NCBI GenBank assembly: GCA_039033995.1
Contig: JBCCBP010000004.1
Coordinates: 62,001-126,000, forward strand
From: CALBPI01 sp039033995
GTDB lineage: Bacteria; Pseudomonadota; Gammaproteobacteria; Steroidobacterales; Woeseiaceae
DNA: 64,000 nucleotides
Direction of reading: 5' to 3'
Numbering within the stretch: position 1 is the first letter of the stretch; each line of letters begins with the position of its first letter. Positions 24,917 through 34,552 of the stretch are shown piece by piece. Position numbers and translations under genes: made by a program. The notes beneath the pieces were generated by a model, which worked only from the letters and a program-made list of their open reading frames with translations, did not search any database and was not told where the DNA came from.

Positions 24917-25425
24917 AACGAACCTCGCAGCGTGACCGGAGTCGTCAACGCGAATTCGTCACAGTTGCCATCGCCTTTTCGATCCACGACAAGAAACGAC
25001 TGGTGTCTGACAAAGCCGAGCATCGGCAGATGCCAGACCCCCCGTCGTAGATTGATACCCTGGTCGCCGCGCACACGAAATGCGACGAGTGCGTGCGGGT
25101 CAGGCTGTTCGGCGGGCGGTGCAACCGCAACAACATAGTCGTGACCCGATGTCGGAAAAAACGCCTGACTACCGCGTGGGTGACGCTCCAGTAGTTCGAT
25201 TTGATAGGGCAGGCCGCTGGTAATGACACAGCGCATCAGACTGAGATTGACGGCAGCACAGCCGCCATCCACATCGACGGCAGCCAGATCAACGAAGCGA
25301 TCGAAACGCGCCGCGTTCATTTTCTCCATGCAGTCGTTGCGCATTGCGATGACATCGCCGAACGGCGCAAACCGCTCAGGCGTCAAGTCCATCAGCATGA
25401 GTGCGATGGAGTCAGTCGCGCTCAT
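24913..25425 (-). CDS. allA: Ureidoglycolate lyase
   Basis: A 170-residue cupin-type enzyme that splits (S)-ureidoglycolate into glyoxylate and urea. Seen: the N-terminal ALMLMDLTPERFAPFGDVI, HPRGSQAFFP, the metal-region VVAVAPP..PDPHALVAFRVRGDQGINLRRGVWHLPML and FLVVDRKG. The start at 25425 (MSATDS) is preferred; an in-frame start 15 codons upstream would extend further into the allantoicase gene. It overlaps alc by 14 nt and guaD by 4 nt. The urea made here is the substrate of the urease encoded at 38522-43508. Confidence 0.94.
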   Translation of the reverse strand: MSATDSIALMLMDLTPERFAPFGDVIAMRNDCMEKMNAARFDRFVDLAAVDVDGGCAAVNLSLMRCVITSGLPYQIELLERHPRGSQAFFPTSGHDYVVAVAPPAEQPDPHALVAFRVRGDQGINLRRGVWHLPMLGFVRHQSFLVVDRKGDGNCDEFALTTPVTLRGSL

Positions 25426-26419
25426 CACGATACAGCCGACCAAATACACGCAGGCGACTGACCCCGCCATCGGGGAATATGTTCATCCTGATATGGCTGA
25501 CCGGTGGTGCACCCTCCGGTACGACGAATCGATGCACCTGATCCGCGGAAAGGTGCGTCTCCGGCAGCAAGACTTCCCACTGTTCGCTCGATAGTGTTAT
25601 GGCTTCATCGGTGCCGCTGATGAAATGCGCGCCCTGAATCATCACCCGATCAGGATAGTTGCCTTTGAAATGCGCCGTGTCGACTTCGATCGCATCGATA
25701 ATCCCGGTATGGCCCAACGCCATCACCACCCAGTCATTGCCGGGGATGCGGCGTCGTGCCGTTTCCCAGCCGTCGCCCATGTTGATGCCACGCCCTGGCG
25801 CGTTCAGGTTGCGCATACTGCCAAAGTGTTCGTCGTTACAGGCGATGGCGCGACCACCGGAGGTCAGTGCCAACAAGTCCAGCGTTGTGTTGTCATCGAT
25901 CTGCGCCCAGTTTGGTGTGATCGTGCCGTAAATCCGCAGCCGCGCGATGCCGCCATCTGGATAGATGTGTAGTCGCACATGTGTGAACTCGCGTTCGTCA
26001 TCGACGCTGATGAAGTGCTGCAGGTTGCCGTTCAATTCGGTCGAACGCACGATCTCTTCCCAGTCCGCATCGTCGCCCGGGATCACCTCGTCGCTGTAAC
26101 AGGCATCGATCGAGGCGGCCGGAGGAAAATTTCCGGTGAAATGTCGGGTGTCGATATCGAAGCCATGAATTCGGCCGGGTACGCCGAGTCTGACAATGCA
26201 GTAGTCATGGCCCTCTGTACGTCGTCTTCGAGATTCCCAGCCATCCATCCATTTTCCGTGCGTGTCGTATTTGCCAGGAATATAGACGGGCTCTTCGGGC
26301 AGGATCAATCGAGTCCTATCGGCGAAAAAATCGTCCGTGGCATAAACGACCTCGCTGCCGAGACGCGGCTGCGCGAGATTGACGAAGCGCGTCAATGGGT
26401 GTTGGTCAATGCTGTTCAT
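25412..26419 (-). CDS. alc: Allantoicase
   Basis: A 335-residue protein made of two homologous beta-sandwich repeats, as in other allantoicases, which hydrolyse allantoate to urea and ureidoglycolate. Seen: repeat 1 with GKWMDGWESRRRRTEGHDYCIVRLG and FTGNFPPAASIDAC, and repeat 2 with INMGDGWETARRRIPGNDWV and FKGNYPDRVMIQG. The paired INPDGG-type ends are RLHIYPDGGIARLRIYG and RMNIFPDGGVSRLRVFG. Length and motifs are typical. It overlaps uraD (4 nt) and allA (14 nt), consistent with coupled translation. Confidence 0.95.
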   Translation of the reverse strand: MNSIDQHPLTRFVNLAQPRLGSEVVYATDDFFADRTRLILPEEPVYIPGKYDTHGKWMDGWESRRRRTEGHDYCIVRLGVPGRIHGFDIDTRHFTGNFPPAASIDACYSDEVIPGDDADWEEIVRSTELNGNLQHFISVDDEREFTHVRLHIYPDGGIARLRIYGTITPNWAQIDDNTTLDLLALTSGGRAIACNDEHFGSMRNLNAPGRGINMGDGWETARRRIPGNDWVVMALGHTGIIDAIEVDTAHFKGNYPDRVMIQGAHFISGTDEAITLSSEQWEVLLPETHLSADQVHRFVVPEGAPPVSHIRMNIFPDGGVSRLRVFGRLYRDERD

Positions 26420-26955
26420 CGCTGTCCCTCAGCAATGGCGAGCAGTCGAAAACTCGCGATTTTGTGAATCTCGGTTATTGCACGCTCAAACTCCGTATCG
26501 GGCGAATGGCGCAGGCGTTCCTCGAATGCCGCAAGAATCGCGCGTCGATTGCTATGTCGCACCGCCATGACGAACGTGAACCCGAATTGCTGCTTGTAGC
26601 GGGTGTTCATCGCCTGAAACCGCGCAAATTCTTCAGCGTTGCACTGGTCGATCCCGGCGGCGGACTGTTCTTGGGTCGAGTCGACTGTCAGTTCGCCGGC
26701 CACCGCCGCTCGACCAGCCAGATCAGGATGGCTATTGATCAGTTGCATTTTTTGCTTGGCACTCGCCGCGTCGACGACGGCCGCCATGGCCTGAGCCAGC
26801 CCATCAACGTCATCGTGACGCTCACGCAGTCCATCTCGCAAGACGGTCTCTGCCACCCACGGCGAGTGTTCGTAAACGCCGCCGAACGTCGTCATGAATT
26901 GCTCGCGCGACAGATCACGCGGCCGTGGTGAAAACTGCGGTGACAAGACGCTCAT
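26416..26955 (-). CDS. uraD: OHCU decarboxylase
   Basis: A 179-residue 2-oxo-4-hydroxy-4-carboxy-5-ureidoimidazoline decarboxylase, which makes (S)-allantoin. Seen: FGGVYEHSPWVAE, the catalytic NSHPDLAGRAA (His), the STQEQSAAGIDQC stretch, YKQQFGFTFVMAVR and the terminal EIHKIASFRL. The gene starts 2 nt after the puuE stop and overlaps alc by 4 nt. The partner uraH is further upstream on the same strand. Confidence 0.95.
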   Translation of the reverse strand: MSVLSPQFSPRPRDLSREQFMTTFGGVYEHSPWVAETVLRDGLRERHDDVDGLAQAMAAVVDAASAKQKMQLINSHPDLAGRAAVAGELTVDSTQEQSAAGIDQCNAEEFARFQAMNTRYKQQFGFTFVMAVRHSNRRAILAAFEERLRHSPDTEFERAITEIHKIASFRLLAIAEGQR

Positions 26956-26957
26956 CG

Positions 26958-27869
26958 TTAAGTCTCACTCGCTGGATGGTGCTCGCGCCAGTGCTCGGCA
27001 ATGTCAATCCTGCGTGCAATCCAGACATTGCGATTGAACGACGCGACATAGTCAAGAAAGCGAGCGAGCGCCTGGGCGCGGCCCGGACGACCCGCGAGGC
27101 GACAGTGCAAACCAATCGATAACATCTTCGGCGCGCTGGCTCCTTCGGCGTAGAGGCAATCGAACGCGTCTTTCAGGTAATCGAAGAATTGTGTGCCACT
27201 GTTGAAACCCTGTGCGGTGGCAAAGCGCATATCGTTGCTGTCCAGTGTATAGGGAACGATCAGCTGGGGCGTCGGGTAGTGATAGTCCCAGTAGGGGAGA
27301 TCATCGGCGTAGCTGTCCGCCATATAGCGGAACGCACCATACTCGGCCGCAATCGCATTTGAATGTGGGCTCGTGCGGCCGAGATACCAACCTTGCGGCG
27401 CTGAGCCAGTGACTGTCGTATGCATGCGGATCGCTGCTTCGAAATGCTCGCGCTCCTGTTCTATCGGCATGTGCTGATAGTCGATCCAGCGGTAGCCGTG
27501 TGATGCGATTTCCCAGTCTGCTGCCTGCATCGCGCTGACCGCCAGCGGGTTGCGTTCCAATGCCATGGCGACGCCGAATACCGTCACCGGCATTTCGCGC
27601 TCGGTGAATAACCGATGCAGACGCCAGAAACCCGCGCGCGCACCGTATTCGTAGATCGACTCCATATTCATGTGTCGTGCACCGGTGATTGGTGCTGCGC
27701 CGACGATCTCGGACAGGAACGCTTCCGATGCGTCGTCGCCGTGCAAAATGCAATTCTCGCCGCCTTCCTCATAGTTGATGACAAACTGCACTGCCACGCG
27801 TGCCTCGCGCGGCCAAACCACGTTCGGCGGTTTGTTGGCGTAACCGATCAGATCGCGAGGATAGCTCAT
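26958..27869 (-). CDS. puuE: Allantoinase, PuuE type
   Basis: A 303-residue allantoinase of the polysaccharide-deacetylase (NodB) fold, not the amidohydrolase type. Seen: MSYPRDLIGYANKPPNVVWP, YEEGGENCILHGD, the catalytic region PVTVFGVAMALERNPLAV, ASHGYRWIDYQHM, GWYLGRTSPH and MLSIGLHCRLAGRPGR. The start at 27869 is preferred to one 8 codons earlier because the family begins MSYPRDLIGY-like and AGGGG lies upstream. It is first in a tightly spaced five-gene unit; 150 bp separate it from puuD, room for its own promoter. Confidence 0.95.
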   Translation of the reverse strand: MSYPRDLIGYANKPPNVVWPREARVAVQFVINYEEGGENCILHGDDASEAFLSEIVGAAPITGARHMNMESIYEYGARAGFWRLHRLFTEREMPVTVFGVAMALERNPLAVSAMQAADWEIASHGYRWIDYQHMPIEQEREHFEAAIRMHTTVTGSAPQGWYLGRTSPHSNAIAAEYGAFRYMADSYADDLPYWDYHYPTPQLIVPYTLDSNDMRFATAQGFNSGTQFFDYLKDAFDCLYAEGASAPKMLSIGLHCRLAGRPGRAQALARFLDYVASFNRNVWIARRIDIAEHWREHHPASET

Positions 27870-28019
27870 GCGGCCGGTGACCCCTGAAGGCACAACGGTT
27901 TTACAGACAACGGAGCGCCGTTCAACGATGCGGGCGCACGATAGGACGGCGCTGTCAGGCGTACTTTGGTCATGATGCGGTACAAGACACTGATTCCTGA
28001 ATATTAGTTAGACAGGCTA

Positions 28020-29270
28020 CTAGTCTCTCACGATAGCGGCACTTGTCCAGTCTGTGCGTGCTCCGGCATCAATCCACGCACCCAACAGATCACGCTCGGC
28101 CTGTTGCATGTTGGTCAGATTGCCGATCGGCATGATGTTGCTGGCTACGCTTTGTTGATGAATCAGAGTGGCCTGACGCTGAATATCGGCGGTCTCGTAC
28201 AACACGACACCGCCCGGGGGAGAGATGAATCCGGGCTGTGTCGGCACGGCGGCATGACAGCTACCGCAGCGCTCGCGCACGATGCCGACGACCGTCTCAA
28301 AATTAACGGTACCCGCGGAACTGTTGTCATTGGGGACCGGTGCGGCAGGTGTTGCCGTGACGGGTTTGGGTGCGATAGCGGCTGCTACCGTCGCCAGCAG
28401 CACACCGGCAACAACGATCGGCCATGGATTGTTGCGGCCGAAGTGTAGATTGACAAAATAAACGCGGATTAGCGCGCCGGCCAGAGAGATCGCAATGAGT
28501 ATCGCCCAGTTGTAGGCATGTCCGTAAGTCATCGCGTAGTGATTACTGATCATGACGAACAACACGGGCAGCGTAAAATAGGTGTTGTGCACGGATCGCT
28601 GCTTGGCTCGCAGTCCGTCTTCAGGGTTCACCGGGTCACCGGATGCGGCGGCCGCGACCATACGCTTCTGTCCGGGAATGATGACAAAAAACACATTGGC
28701 GACCATGATTGTCCCGATCAACGCACCGAAGTGAATATAGGCGCCACGCCCGCTGAACACCTGGCACAAGCCATAGGCGGCAGCCGTCAGCAGCAGTAGC
28801 AATACTACGCTGAGTAAGCCCATCTGCTTGCCGAGCGGCGAGCGGCACAACAAGTCATAGACCAGCCAGCCGCCGATGATGGTGGCAGCACCGATACCCA
28901 CCGCAGCTGGCGGACTCAATGCGGCCTGAGCCGGATCGATCAGGTAGAGGCTGGCACCGTACCAGTAGATCAGCACCAGGAGAAACATGCCGGACAGCCA
29001 GGTGGTGTAAGCCTCCCATTTGAACCAGTGCAGTGTTTCCGGCAGTTTGCTCGGTGCGACGCGGTATTTCTGTGCGTGGTAGAAGCCACCGCCATGCACG
29101 GACCACAACTCGCCGCCGACACCTTTATCGGCATCGTCGCTGTTTTTGGGCGGTGTCAGATGATTGTCAAGCCATACGAAATAGAAGGATGAGCCGATCC
29201 AGGCGATACCCACAATAAAGTGCAGCCAGCGCCCCAGCAGGCTTAGCCATTCGATCCAGTAACCGCTCAT
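28020..29270 (-). CDS. puuD: Membrane urate oxidase with cytochrome c domain
   Basis: A 416-residue PuuD-type urate hydroxylase that oxidises urate to 5-hydroxyisourate and passes electrons to a cytochrome c domain rather than to O2. Seen: the N-terminal helix with GRWLHFIVGIAWIGSSFYFVWLDNHL, GELWSVHGGGFYHAQKY, about eight helices, and a C-terminal cytochrome c domain with CGSCH at 335-339 and a probable Met ligand in IMPIGNLTNM. No cofactor-free uricase or HpxO is present, so this is the only urate oxidase in the window. It follows xdhC by 30 nt. Confidence 0.95.
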   Translation of the reverse strand: MSGYWIEWLSLLGRWLHFIVGIAWIGSSFYFVWLDNHLTPPKNSDDADKGVGGELWSVHGGGFYHAQKYRVAPSKLPETLHWFKWEAYTTWLSGMFLLVLIYWYGASLYLIDPAQAALSPPAAVGIGAATIIGGWLVYDLLCRSPLGKQMGLLSVVLLLLLTAAAYGLCQVFSGRGAYIHFGALIGTIMVANVFFVIIPGQKRMVAAAASGDPVNPEDGLRAKQRSVHNTYFTLPVLFVMISNHYAMTYGHAYNWAILIAISLAGALIRVYFVNLHFGRNNPWPIVVAGVLLATVAAAIAPKPVTATPAAPVPNDNSSAGTVNFETVVGIVRERCGSCHAAVPTQPGFISPPGGVVLYETADIQRQATLIHQQSVASNIMPIGNLTNMQQAERDLLGAWIDAGARTDWTSAAIVRD

Positions 29271-29300
29271 AGAGTGTGTTTGCCTTTGTTGTTGCGTCCG

Positions 29301-30311
29301 CTAAACGACGGCACGAACCGTTTGTCGACCTTGGCCTTGCGCACGTGACGCGAGCACCTCGGCAGCCACCGCGATAGCGATTTCGCCAGGCTGCTTGCCC
29401 GTTACCTGGTCGATGCCGATCGGGCAGGTCAGTCGTTGAAGCGCGACAGCCGAATGTCCGAGCGCACGCAACTTCGAATCGAAACGTCGGCGCTTCGATT
29501 GTGACCCAATAAGCCCCAGATAGGCGCTGCGCTGGCGCGACAATAAAGCATCGACCAGTCTCAGGTCGAGCCCATGGTCGTGCGTCATGACCAAGCAATG
29601 CGCCGTTGGCGTGAGCTTGTCGACGAAATCGACCGGGTCGACCGCCAGCACGGGTATTACCGAATCTGGCCATGCGAACTCGAGTTGTGCGGCGCGCGAA
29701 TCGATAACGGCGATGCGCGCGTCCAGAGTGGCCATGACTTGTGCACAGGCGCGACCGACATGGCCCGCGCCGAAAATCGCGATCTCTAGTGGTGCCGGGG
29801 TGACGGTTTCGATGACGAAGGACGTGTCGGCGGTACGATTGTGGGCGCCAGGCCGGTGGCGGGTGACATCGACCGGCACCGGAGAACCCATCAGACAGAC
29901 ATCGCTGTCATAGAGCGTCTTGTTGCCGCTTTCGTCGGTGATCAGTGTTGTCGTCAGCCCCGCATTCTGACGATCACGTAACAGTTGCAGCCATGGCAGA
30001 GCGGTCTTGTCGAGTCGCTCGGTGAATGTATCGACAACGCCGCCGCAGCATTGACCGCATTGGCTGCCAAGCGCGTAACGATGCCGACGAGTCGACATCG
30101 TACTGTCGTCCTGCAGTAGGGTCCGCGCTTGGTCCTGACAGGTGTGTTCCAGATAACCACCCCCGATGGTGCCGCCCGCTGTCGAGCGACTCAGCCAAAG
30201 CTTACTGCCGATTTCACGGGGTGCCGAGCCGCGGATCGCTGTGACAGTGACGGTCGCGCAAGTGCCCTGCGCTTCGATCAATGCGTGAACCTGCCGCGGC
30301 CAATCGTGCAT
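29301..30311 (-). CDS. xdhC: Xanthine dehydrogenase accessory protein XdhC
   Basis: A 336-residue chaperone that binds molybdenum cofactor, aids its sulfuration and inserts it into XdhB. Seen: the N-terminal XdhC/CoxI domain with AIRGSAPREIGSKLWLS, GTIGGGYLEHTCQ and SQCGQCCGGVV (Cys-rich), then a Rossmann domain IAIFGAGHVGRACAQV and the C-terminal LIGSQSKRRRF and IGIDQVTGKQPGEIAIAVAAE. The start at 30311 (MHDWPRQ) lies 4 nt after the xdhB stop. A longer in-frame ORF would intrude into xdhB. Confidence 0.94.
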   Translation of the reverse strand: MHDWPRQVHALIEAQGTCATVTVTAIRGSAPREIGSKLWLSRSTAGGTIGGGYLEHTCQDQARTLLQDDSTMSTRRHRYALGSQCGQCCGGVVDTFTERLDKTALPWLQLLRDRQNAGLTTTLITDESGNKTLYDSDVCLMGSPVPVDVTRHRPGAHNRTADTSFVIETVTPAPLEIAIFGAGHVGRACAQVMATLDARIAVIDSRAAQLEFAWPDSVIPVLAVDPVDFVDKLTPTAHCLVMTHDHGLDLRLVDALLSRQRSAYLGLIGSQSKRRRFDSKLRALGHSAVALQRLTCPIGIDQVTGKQPGEIAIAVAAEVLASRAQGQGRQTVRAVV

Positions 30312-30315
30312 CGCG

Positions 30316-32628
30316 CTAGCCCTGGTGACGACTGTTGAGGGCGCGCAACACCGCTTCTGGTGTCGCGGGTGCGTCGAGACGTGGTGGGGTGGCGTCCGCA
30401 CAGGCTGCGGTCACCGCATCCTTAATCGCATGAAACACAGAGATGCCGAGCATCAGCGGTGGCTCGCCGACCGCTTTTGAGCGGTGGATCGTCTCTTCGC
30501 CATTGTCGACGGACTGCAGCATCTCGACTCGGAAATCGAGCGGAATATCCGAGCAAGCCGGAATCTTGTAAGTGGCCGGTGCATGCGTACGTAATGCGCC
30601 GCGTTGATCCCACCAGAGCTCTTCTGTCGTCAACCAGCCGACGCCTTGAATAAAGCCGCCCTCGATCTGACCGAGATCGATCGCCGGATTCAGTGAGCGA
30701 CCGCAGTCGTGCAGAATATCGACGCGTGTGATGCGGTGTTCGCCGGTCAGTGTGTCGACCACGACTTCGCTGACTGCTGCGCCGTACGCGTAGTAGTAAA
30801 ACGGTCTTCCGGTCAGCGTCTTCTTGTCATAGTTGATCTTCGGCGTTTTGTAAAAGCCGGTTGCCGATAGCGATACGCGCGCCAGGTAAGCCAGTTTTAC
30901 GAGCGCCGCAAACGAAACGACTTGCTCCCCGGCAATCACCTGGTTGTCACGGAACACCACATCGCTCTCGGCGACGTCGTAATACTCGGCGGCAAACCGG
31001 GTCAGGCGTCCGCGAATTTTATCAGCCGCGGCCTTAGCCGCCATCCCGTTCAGGTCTGAGCCGCTGGAAGCCGCCGTCGCTGACGCATTGGGCACCTTGC
31101 TCGTGTCAGACGCCGTAATCTTGATGACATCGATATCGACCTGCAGCGCTTCTGCGACCACTTGCGCCACTTTCGTGAACAGCCCCTGACCCATCTCGGT
31201 GCCGCCGTGATTCAGATGAATCGTACCGTCGGAGTAGACATGCAAAAGGGCGCCCGCCTGGTTGAGGTGCGTCGCCGTAAACGAAATGCCGAACTTGACC
31301 GGTGTTAGAGCGATGCCGCGCTTCAGCACGCGATTGTTGGCGTTGAAGGCGCGTATCTCTTTTTGGCGCGCATGGTAGTCGCTCGACGCGACGAGCTGGT
31401 CGGTGATCTCGTGAATTAGATTGTGCTCGATCGCTTGGCCGTAAGGCGTGACGTTGCGGTCGTCATGACCGTAGTAGTTGAGTTGCCGAACCGCGAGTGG
31501 ATCTTTGCCGAGTACTCGTGCGATTTCGTCGATCACATACTCGATAGCGAACATACCCTGCGGACCACCGAAGCCGCGAAACGCGGTGTTCGATACGGTA
31601 TTCGTCTTACAACGGTGCGATAGGATTGTCGCGTTCTCGAGGAAGTAGGCGTTATCGGTGTGAAACATCGCTCGATCGTTGATCGCGCCGGACAGATCGG
31701 TAGACATGCCGCAACGCGACGCATACTCGAACTCGACGCCCAGAATTCGGCCTTCGTCATCGAAACCCACCGCATATTGCGTGTAGAAGTCGTGCCGCTT
31801 GCCGGTGCTGACCATATCGCTGTCGCGATCCAGCCTGAGCTTCACTGGCCGCCCCAGATGCTGTGCCGCAATCGCCGCAGCGCCGGCGATCAAAGCGGCC
31901 TGACTTTCTTTGCCGCCGAACGCGCCGCCCATTCGTCGGCACTCGACGACGATGTCTTTTTTGGTCAGGCCGAGAATACTGGCAACGACGTGTTGAATCT
32001 CATCCGGATGCTGAGTCGAGGAGTAGATCCTGAAGTCACCATCCTCGATCGGAATCGCCATCGCGATCTGGCCTTCGAGATAAAACTGATCCTGCCCGCC
32101 AAGCTGTAGCTCGCCATTCAACGTGTGCGGTGCATCCGCGATGGCACGTTGGCTGTCACCGCAGCGCATCGTTTGTGAGGGCAGTACAAACGATTCTTTC
32201 TCGAGTGCGGTGCGTTCATCCAGGATCGGCGGTAACGGGGTGTAGTCGACATTGGCCAGCAGCGCTGCCCGACGTGCCTGATCGACGGTCTCCGCGACGA
32301 CGAGAAACATCGGCTGACCGATAAACTCGACCAACGTGTCCGCGAATATGGGGTCGTCGTCTTTCACGGCGCCGTAGTTGTTTTTGCCGCGTATCAGGCT
32401 TGCATCAATGACAGCGACCACGCCGGGTGCTGCACGAACGCGTGACAGATCACAGTGGTTGATTCGTGCATGCGCCTCGCTGCTCACTACGAAAGCGCCG
32501 TGCAACAATCCGCGCGGCTCCGGTAGGTCATCGGTATATAAAGCGGCCCCGCTGACATGCAGTGCAGCGCTGTCGTGGGCGTGTGCGCTGCCGACGCCGC
32601 CGCGAGGTTTATTGGCGAGCATAGTCAT
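30316..32628 (-). CDS. xdhB: Xanthine dehydrogenase, molybdopterin subunit
   Basis: A 770-residue large subunit. Seen: VSGAALYTDDLPEPRGLLHGA, EGQIAMAIP, GGAFGGKESQAAL, the arginine-containing TAFRGFGGPQGMFAIE, GGTEMGQGL and the catalytic Glu in KAVGEPPLMLG. Hypoxanthine to xanthine to urate. Start codon at 32628 (MTM) or 32622 (MLANKPRG); both overlap the end of xdhA by 14-20 nt. The ORF is open further upstream, but that part is antisense-like extension inside xdhA and was not used. Confidence 0.95.
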   Translation of the reverse strand: MTMLANKPRGGVGSAHAHDSAALHVSGAALYTDDLPEPRGLLHGAFVVSSEAHARINHCDLSRVRAAPGVVAVIDASLIRGKNNYGAVKDDDPIFADTLVEFIGQPMFLVVAETVDQARRAALLANVDYTPLPPILDERTALEKESFVLPSQTMRCGDSQRAIADAPHTLNGELQLGGQDQFYLEGQIAMAIPIEDGDFRIYSSTQHPDEIQHVVASILGLTKKDIVVECRRMGGAFGGKESQAALIAGAAAIAAQHLGRPVKLRLDRDSDMVSTGKRHDFYTQYAVGFDDEGRILGVEFEYASRCGMSTDLSGAINDRAMFHTDNAYFLENATILSHRCKTNTVSNTAFRGFGGPQGMFAIEYVIDEIARVLGKDPLAVRQLNYYGHDDRNVTPYGQAIEHNLIHEITDQLVASSDYHARQKEIRAFNANNRVLKRGIALTPVKFGISFTATHLNQAGALLHVYSDGTIHLNHGGTEMGQGLFTKVAQVVAEALQVDIDVIKITASDTSKVPNASATAASSGSDLNGMAAKAAADKIRGRLTRFAAEYYDVAESDVVFRDNQVIAGEQVVSFAALVKLAYLARVSLSATGFYKTPKINYDKKTLTGRPFYYYAYGAAVSEVVVDTLTGEHRITRVDILHDCGRSLNPAIDLGQIEGGFIQGVGWLTTEELWWDQRGALRTHAPATYKIPACSDIPLDFRVEMLQSVDNGEETIHRSKAVGEPPLMLGISVFHAIKDAVTAACADATPPRLDAPATPEAVLRALNSRHQG

Positions 32629-34117
32629 ACACCTCGAGCGTGACGTCAGGTTCGGTGACGGCCAGATAAAACCGATATAGCAAATTGCGCGCAGCGGTCC
32701 GTCGGTAGTCGTCGCTGGCACGCATGTCCGTCAGCGGCGAAAAATCTGTATCGAGCGCCGCCATTGCCTCTCGGGTGACCGATTCAGTGAGCACGTGTCC
32801 GCGCAGTGCTTTTTCGCAATGCGCGGCGCGTGCGGGGATCGCCGCCATGCCGCCAAATCCCGTGCGGATCTCTTCGCAGCGACCATCGACCAGCGTCATA
32901 CAAAACGCCGCACAAACGGCCGAGATGTCCTGATCGAAACGTTTTGACAGTTTGTAGGCGCGGAATACCTGATTGTCGCTCAACAACGGCACCAGCAATC
33001 GCGCTACGAATTCGCCCGGCTGCAAGTCATTGACCATGTAGTCATGATAAAACGCGTCGAGTGGCAGGCGACGGCTGCCGTCGGCGCTGATCAGTTCGAT
33101 CTCCGCGCCCAGCGCGATGAAGGCCGGCATCGAGTCGCCAATGGGTGAGCCATTGGCGATGTTGCCGCCGATCGTCGCGGCATTGCGAACCGGTGGCGAT
33201 GCAAACCGTCGCAGTAACGGTTCCATGCTCGGAAAGTGAGCGACCAACTGTGGCATCGCCGAGCTGAATGTCACGGCGGCGCCGATCTCGAGATGCGTGT
33301 CGGTGGTCGTTATCGTTTTCAATGCATCGACTTCGCCGACATAGATCAACTCGTCCATATCACGGAATTGCTTGGTCACCCAGAGCCCAACGTCGGTCCC
33401 GCCGGCGAGTATCGTCGCCTCTGGCTTCTCCGCCAGTAACGCCGTCAACGCTGCAATGGTCGTCGGTGCGCTGATGTGGCGACCACTGGCACCGATCGTC
33501 AGCGTTGTGTCGTGTCGCAAGGCATTGAGCTCGGCGATGACGTCGCGTTCCTGTGCCTCGCTGCGTGCGCTGACCTGGCCCGCGGGTACTCGCAGCCGGT
33601 CGCTGTCGTCCGTTGTGCCGGCGCACTCGTACATGGCGACCGCGGCATCGACGATCGGACGATAGCCGGTGCAACGACACAGATTGCCCGCCAATGCATC
33701 GTTGATGTCGGTGCGCGTCAGCGTCGGCTGGGATTTGAAAGCGGCAAACAACGTCATCACGAAGCCGGGTGTGCAGAATCCACACTGCGATCCATGATGC
33801 TCGACCATTGCCTGCTGTACCGGGTGGAGTTGGGACTGGCCTCTTGTCAGTGATTCGACGGTAATCAGTTCCTTGCCGTCCAGTGTCGCGACAAACTGAA
33901 TGCAGGCGTTCACCGCGCGGTATTGCAGATGGTCGCCGCTGTCGTCGATGCTGGCGATGACAACCATACACGCGCCACAGTCGCCTTCTGCGCAACCTTC
34001 CTTGCTGCCGGTTTGCCAGCGATCTTCACGCAGCCACTGCAACACGGTGCGGGTGGGATCGATCTCAGTGATCGTGACGACCTCGCCGTCGAGAAGAAAA
34101 CGTACTGAGTCAGACAT
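32609..34117 (-). CDS. xdhA: Xanthine dehydrogenase, Fe-S/FAD subunit
   Basis: A 502-residue small subunit with both electron-transfer domains. Seen: the plant-type [2Fe-2S] motif GCAEGDCGACMVV, the second cluster CGFCTPGFV..NLCRCTGYRPI, then from about residue 215 the FAD domain with TILAGGTDVGLWVTKQ and NAATIGGNIANGSPIGDSMP. The start at 34117 (MSDSVRFLL) lies 8 nt after the uraH stop. Electrons go to NAD+ as in the XdhABC type. Confidence 0.95.
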   Translation of the reverse strand: MSDSVRFLLDGEVVTITEIDPTRTVLQWLREDRWQTGSKEGCAEGDCGACMVVIASIDDSGDHLQYRAVNACIQFVATLDGKELITVESLTRGQSQLHPVQQAMVEHHGSQCGFCTPGFVMTLFAAFKSQPTLTRTDINDALAGNLCRCTGYRPIVDAAVAMYECAGTTDDSDRLRVPAGQVSARSEAQERDVIAELNALRHDTTLTIGASGRHISAPTTIAALTALLAEKPEATILAGGTDVGLWVTKQFRDMDELIYVGEVDALKTITTTDTHLEIGAAVTFSSAMPQLVAHFPSMEPLLRRFASPPVRNAATIGGNIANGSPIGDSMPAFIALGAEIELISADGSRRLPLDAFYHDYMVNDLQPGEFVARLLVPLLSDNQVFRAYKLSKRFDQDISAVCAAFCMTLVDGRCEEIRTGFGGMAAIPARAAHCEKALRGHVLTESVTREAMAALDTDFSPLTDMRASDDYRRTAARNLLYRFYLAVTEPDVTLEVYDYARQ

Positions 34118-34125
34118 CAGGTCGG

Positions 34126-34473
34126 TCAGCTCCCTCGGTACGTTGAATAGCTCCACGGTGAGACGAGCAGCGGCACGTGGTAGTGCGATGGCTCACTGAG
34201 CGTAAAGCGAAGTGTGATGACATCCAGAAACGGTGGATCCGCGAGTTCGACGCCGCGCGCCGCGAAATAGGCCGCCACATCGAACTCGAGCTCGTAGGTG
34301 CCAGGCTGAAACGCATCATCGGCGAGTAGCGGTGCATCGACGCGACCGTCGGCATTGGTTTCTGTCGTTACGAGAAGCGCGCGGGACTCGCCGCAGCGAT
34401 ACAAACGCACCGCGATGTGTCGACCAGGAATGCCGGCTGAAGTGTCCAGAACGTGTGTGGTGAGTTTGCCCAT
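34126..34473 (-). CDS. uraH: 5-hydroxyisourate hydrolase
   Basis: A 115-residue transthyretin-like enzyme acting between PuuD and UraD. Seen: N-terminal KLTTHVLDTSAGIPGR, PFLDVITLRF, HYHVPLLVSPWSYSTYRGS at the C terminus (family mark YRGS), with catalytic His, Arg and His in place. No exported form. The start at 34473 is the only one giving a family-length protein. It opens the uraH-xdhABC-puuD segment, 79 bp after the ribokinase stop. Confidence 0.96.
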   Translation of the reverse strand: MGKLTTHVLDTSAGIPGRHIAVRLYRCGESRALLVTTETNADGRVDAPLLADDAFQPGTYELEFDVAAYFAARGVELADPPFLDVITLRFTLSEPSHYHVPLLVSPWSYSTYRGS

Positions 34474-34552
34474 GTAGCGCTGTGTCGCCTGTATTGACTC
34501 GTTCCAGCCAATATAGACGCTGTCAGAGCGCCGTGCTACCCCGCGCTGCTTG